Of a stretch of 64,000 nt of DNA, positions 60,431 to 64,000 are shown piece after piece. The notes beneath the pieces are model-generated. The model ran no database searches. It was given only the letters and a program-made list of their open reading frames with translations, and was not told where the DNA came from. Numbering within the stretch: position 1 is the first letter of the stretch; every line of letters starts with the position of its first letter. A program made the translations under genes and the position numbers. The stretch is from JAAUTS01 sp034440395 (GTDB lineage: Bacteria > Verrucomicrobiota > Verrucomicrobiia > Methylacidiphilales > JAAUTS01), in the NCBI GenBank assembly GCA_034440395.1, contig JAWXBW010000012.1, forward strand, positions 43,419 through 107,418, in the 5' to 3' direction.

Positions 60431-61045
60431 TCAACTAAACGCATCATGAAAAGCTTGATGCTCTTTAACTAATTTCAACCCCCTTTTTAATAACATTTTC
60501 CCTGGCTCCATGCGGTGCCAGGTCGAAGCGCCCGAAGGATGCGGCAGGGCAATCAAATCAAAGCACTGGCCGAACCGCTCTACCCGGATTAACTGACCCA
60601 CAACCGCGTCCAGCTTACCACATGGCATGAACTGACTGATGGCTAACTTCCCCACCGCCAAAACTAACTTTGGTCGCAACAGGTGAAATTCCGCCTCCAT
60701 CCATTGCGAGCAACGCTTGATCTCTGAGTCGTTCGGCACACGGTCGCCACCTGTAGGATTCTTACCAGGATAGCATCGACAAACTGCTGCCATGTAGATT
60801 TTCGCTCGGAAACTAGCTTCATCTATTCCGCAATATTCTTGGAACCAATGAAACATGGTCTTACCAGCCGTCCACGCAAAGGGTCTACCTAACAGAGGTT
60901 CCTTCACGCCCGGAGCTTGCCCAATTAAAATTATGGAACTTAGAACAGGAGGCCCAGAGACCACGGGCCTGTGCATGAGTGGGCAAGCCTGACATTGATG
61001 TAATTCCTGAACATGTCTAGTGAGTTGACTTAATGCAGACATCAA
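60431..61045 (-). CDS. Uracil-DNA glycosylase family protein (family 4/5-like)
   Basis: 204 residues. CQACPL is the first Cys pair of the Fe-S cluster, with further cysteines in the CRCYPGK region and IKRC. Active-site motif: GQAPGVKEPLLGRPFAWTAG; second motif LPHPSGAST. It excises uracil or related bases from DNA. It overlaps the McsA-like gene by 4 bp. The family 4-like subtype is set by motif order only. Confidence 0.88.
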   Translation of the reverse strand: MMSALSQLTRHVQELHQCQACPLMHRPVVSGPPVLSSIILIGQAPGVKEPLLGRPFAWTAGKTMFHWFQEYCGIDEASFRAKIYMAAVCRCYPGKNPTGGDRVPNDSEIKRCSQWMEAEFHLLRPKLVLAVGKLAISQFMPCGKLDAVVGQLIRVERFGQCFDLIALPHPSGASTWHRMEPGKMLLKRGLKLVKEHQAFHDAFS

Positions 61046-61524
61046 CCGTCCTTAAAAATTTTAAGTTGATCTCGTAGTGTCGCAGCTTCTTCATATTTTT
61101 CCTGCTTCACAGCTAACTCTAAAGATTCTTCCAAAACTTTACGTCGATCCGCAGAAGTTTGTGACCTTATGAAACTATTCGGAATTTTACCCACATGTTG
61201 CGACGAGCGTTGCATGTCTTTAAGTGCTTCAGCTAAGACATCACTAAAAACCTCGTAGCAATGTCCACAACCAACCCGCCCCGTTTTACTTAAATCCTCT
61301 TGTGTAAACCCACAATGAGGGCAGACCCTAGTTTGATTGGTTGATTGTTTTTGCCGTTCGGCCTCCGTTTTGATCAATAAATCTGCTAAAGAAAAAGTGG
61401 ATGTATTCGTGACGCCCATTTCTTTAGCACAGGATTCGCATAGATCCACCTTATGCATTTTCCCCTGAATAATCTGTGTCAAGAAAACCGTCGCTTTTTC
61501 AGACTGGCATTTCTCACATTGCAT
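61042..61524 (-). CDS. McsA-like zinc/UVR-motif protein
   Basis: 160 residues. Four CXXC pairs (CEKCQSEK, CESCAKE, CPHCGFT, CGHCYEVF) and a C-terminal UVR helix (LELAVKQEKYEEAATLRDQL). It matches McsA, the activator of the arginine kinase McsB in Firmicutes, though no mcsB or clpC is adjacent. It could regulate a distant McsB or act alone in metal stress. It is between ilvE (31 bp) and the uracil-DNA glycosylase (4 bp overlap). Confidence 0.85.
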   Translation of the reverse strand: MQCEKCQSEKATVFLTQIIQGKMHKVDLCESCAKEMGVTNTSTFSLADLLIKTEAERQKQSTNQTRVCPHCGFTQEDLSKTGRVGCGHCYEVFSDVLAEALKDMQRSSQHVGKIPNSFIRSQTSADRRKVLEESLELAVKQEKYEEAATLRDQLKIFKDG

Positions 61525-61555
61525 GATTCATGGGTGGGTAGAAAGCAAGGCAGCT

Positions 61556-62428
61556 CTAACTAGGTATCGGAGTGCCTGAGCTATTAGTTAACTGATGATA
61601 GGCTTTCGTAAATTGTTTCGTAACTGGCCCGGGCTTACCTGTGCCTATGCTGCGTCCGTCCATCTCGCGCACAGGCACAACTTCAGCTGCTGTTCCCGTT
61701 AGGAAAATTTCATCTGCCACCCAAAGGTCATAACGAGTGAGGTTGACCTCTTCAATCATAAGCCCCATTTCTACAGCTAAATCTATCACCGCACGACGCG
61801 TGATTCCACCCAGTGCTCCAGCCGAAACGGGCGGGGTAAAAATACGGTCTTTTTTAACCACGAAAACATTATCTGCCGTGCACTCCGCCACAAAGCCTTC
61901 GTTGTTCAACACGATTAACTCATCCGCTCCCGCTAGGTTTCCCTCAATCCGAGCCATGATTTGGTTCAAGTAGTTCAACGATTTAATAGCAGGGCTAAGC
62001 GAGGCAGGACTGATCCGTTGCGTGGCCGCTGTCACGACTTTAAGACCCTCTTGATACGCCTTTTCTGGATAGATGGAAATACCTGTAACGATGCAAAACA
62101 CCGTAGCCTTCGGGCATTTATTTGGATTCAAGCCCAAGTCACCCACCCCACGAGTTACCACGAGACGAATATATCCGTCCTTGATCCCGTTCAAGCGACA
62201 CGTCTCTACCACCACATCTTTTATTTCCTGTTGAGTTAAAGGAACGGTTAAAAGAATAGCCTTAGCCGAGTCGTAGAGTCGATCCACGTGCTCATCAAGT
62301 CGGAATACACGCCCGTTGTAAGCACGTATGCCCTCAAAAATTCCATCCCCATATAAAAGCCCGTGGTCAAACACGGAGATCTTAGCGTCTTCCTTAGCAC
62401 AATACTGTCCGTCTAAATAAATTTTCAT
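61556..62428 (-). CDS. ilvE: Branched-chain amino acid aminotransferase
   Basis: Class IV PLP aminotransferase. SVFDHGLLYGDGIFEGIRAYNG, the PLP lysine in AIKSLNYLNQIMA, and ECTADNVFVV, then GGITRRAVI for the phosphate. 290 residues. It overlaps lolD by 4 bp. The D-amino-acid branch of this fold lacks the full GIFEGIRAY pattern, so IlvE is preferred. It completes part of the valine/leucine/isoleucine pathway with ilvB. Confidence 0.93.
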   Translation of the reverse strand: MKIYLDGQYCAKEDAKISVFDHGLLYGDGIFEGIRAYNGRVFRLDEHVDRLYDSAKAILLTVPLTQQEIKDVVVETCRLNGIKDGYIRLVVTRGVGDLGLNPNKCPKATVFCIVTGISIYPEKAYQEGLKVVTAATQRISPASLSPAIKSLNYLNQIMARIEGNLAGADELIVLNNEGFVAECTADNVFVVKKDRIFTPPVSAGALGGITRRAVIDLAVEMGLMIEEVNLTRYDLWVADEIFLTGTAAEVVPVREMDGRSIGTGKPGPVTKQFTKAYHQLTNSSGTPIPS

Positions 62429-63132
62429 GTTGCTGATAGAGTCAATTCCCCTGCACTTAAATGATACCTTATGGCAAGCCGTTTTGCAACGGCATCATCA
62501 TGAGTAACTAGAATCAAAACCTTCTTCGATTGCGCTGTTAAATCAAGCAGTAAATCTAAAATTTCCGCTCCATTAACCAAATCAAGGTTCCCCGTAGGCT
62601 CATCAGCCAAGATTATTTTCGGGTCATTAATCAAAGCTCGCGCAATCGCTACCCGCTGCTGTTCCCCGCCTGAAAGCTCCCGCGGAAGGTGGTCGAGTCG
62701 ATCAGAAAGTCCTACCCGCTCTAATAGTTCCCTCGCCCTCTTCTGGTGATTCTGCCTTCCTAACCAGCTAGGAAATAAAACATTCTCTAAAACATTCAAT
62801 TCGGGCATGAGATGATAAGATTGGAAAATAAAACCCACATTCTTATTACGCCACGTAGCCGATTCAGCTCTGCTCATCGAGCTAAGCGACTGATCCTCCC
62901 AATAAATCGTCCCAGCACTAGGCCGATCTAGTCCGCCTAACAAATTAAGTAACGTCGTCTTACCGCTGCCAGAAGCTCCTTGTATGGCCATAGGTTGAGT
63001 ACAAGACATTTCTAGAGAGACACCCTTTAATACAGGTAACTCTCGTCTGCCGCTGGAAAATGTTTTTCCCACGTGCTCTAATCGATAACTCACAAAAATC
63101 TCATTTCTTAATTCGGTAATGGTTTTGCTCAC
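62425..63132 (-). CDS. lolD: Lipoprotein-releasing ABC transporter ATPase LolD
   Basis: 235 residues. Walker A GASGSGKTTLLN, signature LSGGEQQRVAIARAL, Walker B IILADEPTGNLD, and the His switch VTHDDAVA. The size and the MacB/LolD-like GGLDRPSAGTI loop, plus the neighbouring permease, support LolD. With LolC/E it pulls lipoproteins from the inner membrane to LolA. It overlaps both neighbours by 4 bp. Confidence 0.92.
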   Translation of the reverse strand: MSKTITELRNEIFVSYRLEHVGKTFSSGRRELPVLKGVSLEMSCTQPMAIQGASGSGKTTLLNLLGGLDRPSAGTIYWEDQSLSSMSRAESATWRNKNVGFIFQSYHLMPELNVLENVLFPSWLGRQNHQKRARELLERVGLSDRLDHLPRELSGGEQQRVAIARALINDPKIILADEPTGNLDLVNGAEILDLLLDLTAQSKKVLILVTHDDAVAKRLAIRYHLSAGELTLSAT

Positions 63133-64000
63133 TCACCATGCAGGACTTTAACTGGGTCAACTCGCATCGCCGCAAATGCTGGCAACAATGCCGCCAAGGT
63201 GCTCAAAACTACACCAGAACACGCAATAATGAAAACAGTCGTAGGATCTATCACAGCGGGAATACTCGAAAAGCTATAAATCTCCGCTGGAAATACTTCC
63301 ACATGGAAAGTCTTCGATAAAAAAAGACTAAAGTCGTTCCGATACGCCAGCATGACTAAGCCACCTATCGTTCCTAAAACCGCTCCCAAAATTCCGACCA
63401 CAAAACCATAAATAGTAAAGATACTCATGATCTGCCAATCCTGTGCCCCTAACGCCTTCATTAAACCAATCTCTTTAGCCTTCTGCACTGTCACAGTAAT
63501 TAATGTGCTACTCAAACCAAAAGCGGCCACGATCATGACAAAGAAGAGGATAAAGGACATGACACGTCTCTCCGTTGCGATTGCGGCAAAGAGTCGCTTA
63601 TTTTGATCCATCCACGTCTGCGCCCGCACGGGGGCCACCAGCCGTTTATTTAACCGGTTCTTCACGCTCTCCGCTAAATTAGGATTCACTAAACGCACAG
63701 AAATCCCATGCACCCCACCTTGCATATCATAAAGTCTCTGCACCTCCCCAATTTCCAGAATCAAAAAATTGAAATCATACTCAAAAAATCCCGTAGAAAA
63801 AATGCCCACTATCGTATATTCCGAAGGAAGATAGAAACTCTGATCCGTCTTCTCCCCTGGTTTCGGCGGAATCAAGTTTTTAATGTTACGCGGAGACTGG
63901 ATCGTTACCTTATCTCCTACCCACGCATCATGCCGCCTAGCCCACTCATCTCCCACTAAAATTGTCTCTGGTCCCTTTAGCCACTCACCTACAACTAAAG
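63129..64000 (-). CDS. lolC: LolC/LolE-type ABC transporter permease (5' end outside window)
   Basis: The frame is open from the right edge with no start needed within the window, so the N-terminus lies beyond it. The visible C-terminal half (about 290 residues) has a periplasmic domain (VGDKVTIQSPRNIKNL onward) and three membrane segments (about 130-155, 175-200 and 240-265 from GTG 63956). It also has the cytoplasmic coupling motif AKEIGLMKALGAQDWQI and ends AAMRVDPVKVLHGE. LolC versus LolE cannot be told from this half. It overlaps lolD by 4 bp. Confidence 0.9.
   Translation of the reverse strand, partial: LVVGEWLKGPETILVGDEWARRHDAWVGDKVTIQSPRNIKNLIPPKPGEKTDQSFYLPSEYTIVGIFSTGFFEYDFNFLILEIGEVQRLYDMQGGVHGISVRLVNPNLAESVKNRLNKRLVAPVRAQTWMDQNKRLFAAIATERRVMSFILFFVMIVAAFGLSSTLITVTVQKAKEIGLMKALGAQDWQIMSIFTIYGFVVGILGAVLGTIGGLVMLAYRNDFSLFLSKTFHVEVFPAEIYSFSSIPAVIDPTTVFIIACSGVVLSTLAALLPAFAAMRVDPVKVLHGE

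Overview
This window is a gene-dense piece of a free-living type bacterial chromosome of moderate base composition. It has no rRNA, phage, insertion sequence or CRISPR array. The gene set suggests Verrucomicrobiota or a close relative in the PVC group. The reasons are the LL-diaminopimelate aminotransferase, the omega-subunit type, a one-protein diadenylate cyclase/YbbR fusion, a Tad locus beside pilin-like proteins, and a Pro/Ala-rich tail-anchored protein. This placement is inference from family flavour; no marker rRNA is present. Both window edges cut genes: the first gene has no start in the window, and the LolC/E-type permease at the right end runs off it.

Layout. 1-4345: truncated Pro-rich protein, CdaA-CdaR fusion (c-di-AMP), an unknown membrane protein and an unknown conserved protein. 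4345-4705 is empty. 4706-8725 (+): glpX, small membrane protein, tRNA-Pro, rpoZ, smpB, glcD-like oxidase. 8717-10930 (-): DUF2062 protein, Sel1-repeat protein, metallophosphoesterase. 11087-12226: tRNA-Thr, tRNA-His, solo parA, tRNA-Arg. 12417-20933 (-): der, a broken nucleotidyltransferase gene, gyrB, a Phd/VapC toxin-antitoxin pair, gyrA. 20997-26924 (-): pgsA and argCJBDF. Then rplM-rpsI with a strong terminator, ilvB, an esterase, panC-amidase-murI, and dapL. 35120-42595 (-): Tad pilus core (cpaB-cpaC-tadZ-cpaF-tadB-tadC), with a C39-like peptidase divergent from it. 43961-48362 (-): serine-less hydrolase-like protein, argG, dxs, xseB. 48423-52098: ferredoxin, pilin-like protein, queA, SufR-like regulator, trxA. 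52120-53660 holds a Pro/Ala-rich tail-anchored protein whose 3' end has been tandemly duplicated. 53821-58852 (-) is a tightly overlapping four-gene glycan operon (GT4, GNAT, DUF2334 deacetylase, PHP-GT4 fusion), followed by a NodB deacetylase and a beta-helix acyltransferase-like protein. 60431-64000 (-): lolC/E, lolD, ilvE, McsA-like and a uracil-DNA glycosylase.

How the genes connect. Arginine synthesis (argCJBDF plus argG) is complete here except for argH; ArgJ implies the acetyl-recycling route. ilvB and ilvE belong to branched-chain amino acid synthesis, dapL to lysine and peptidoglycan, murI and the amidase to cell wall, and dxs to isoprenoids.

Most interesting observations: (1) the overlapping glycan operon, whose fusion protein carries a PHP domain with several metal ligands replaced; (2) a tandem duplication that turned the 3' untranslated region of the Pro/Ala-rich gene into the N-terminus of a new 65-residue reading frame; (3) a toxin-antitoxin pair wedged between gyrB and gyrA with an 11-bp inverted repeat over its probable promoter; (4) an in-frame amber codon splitting a nucleotidyltransferase gene; (5) a CdaA-CdaR fusion with an altered RHR motif.
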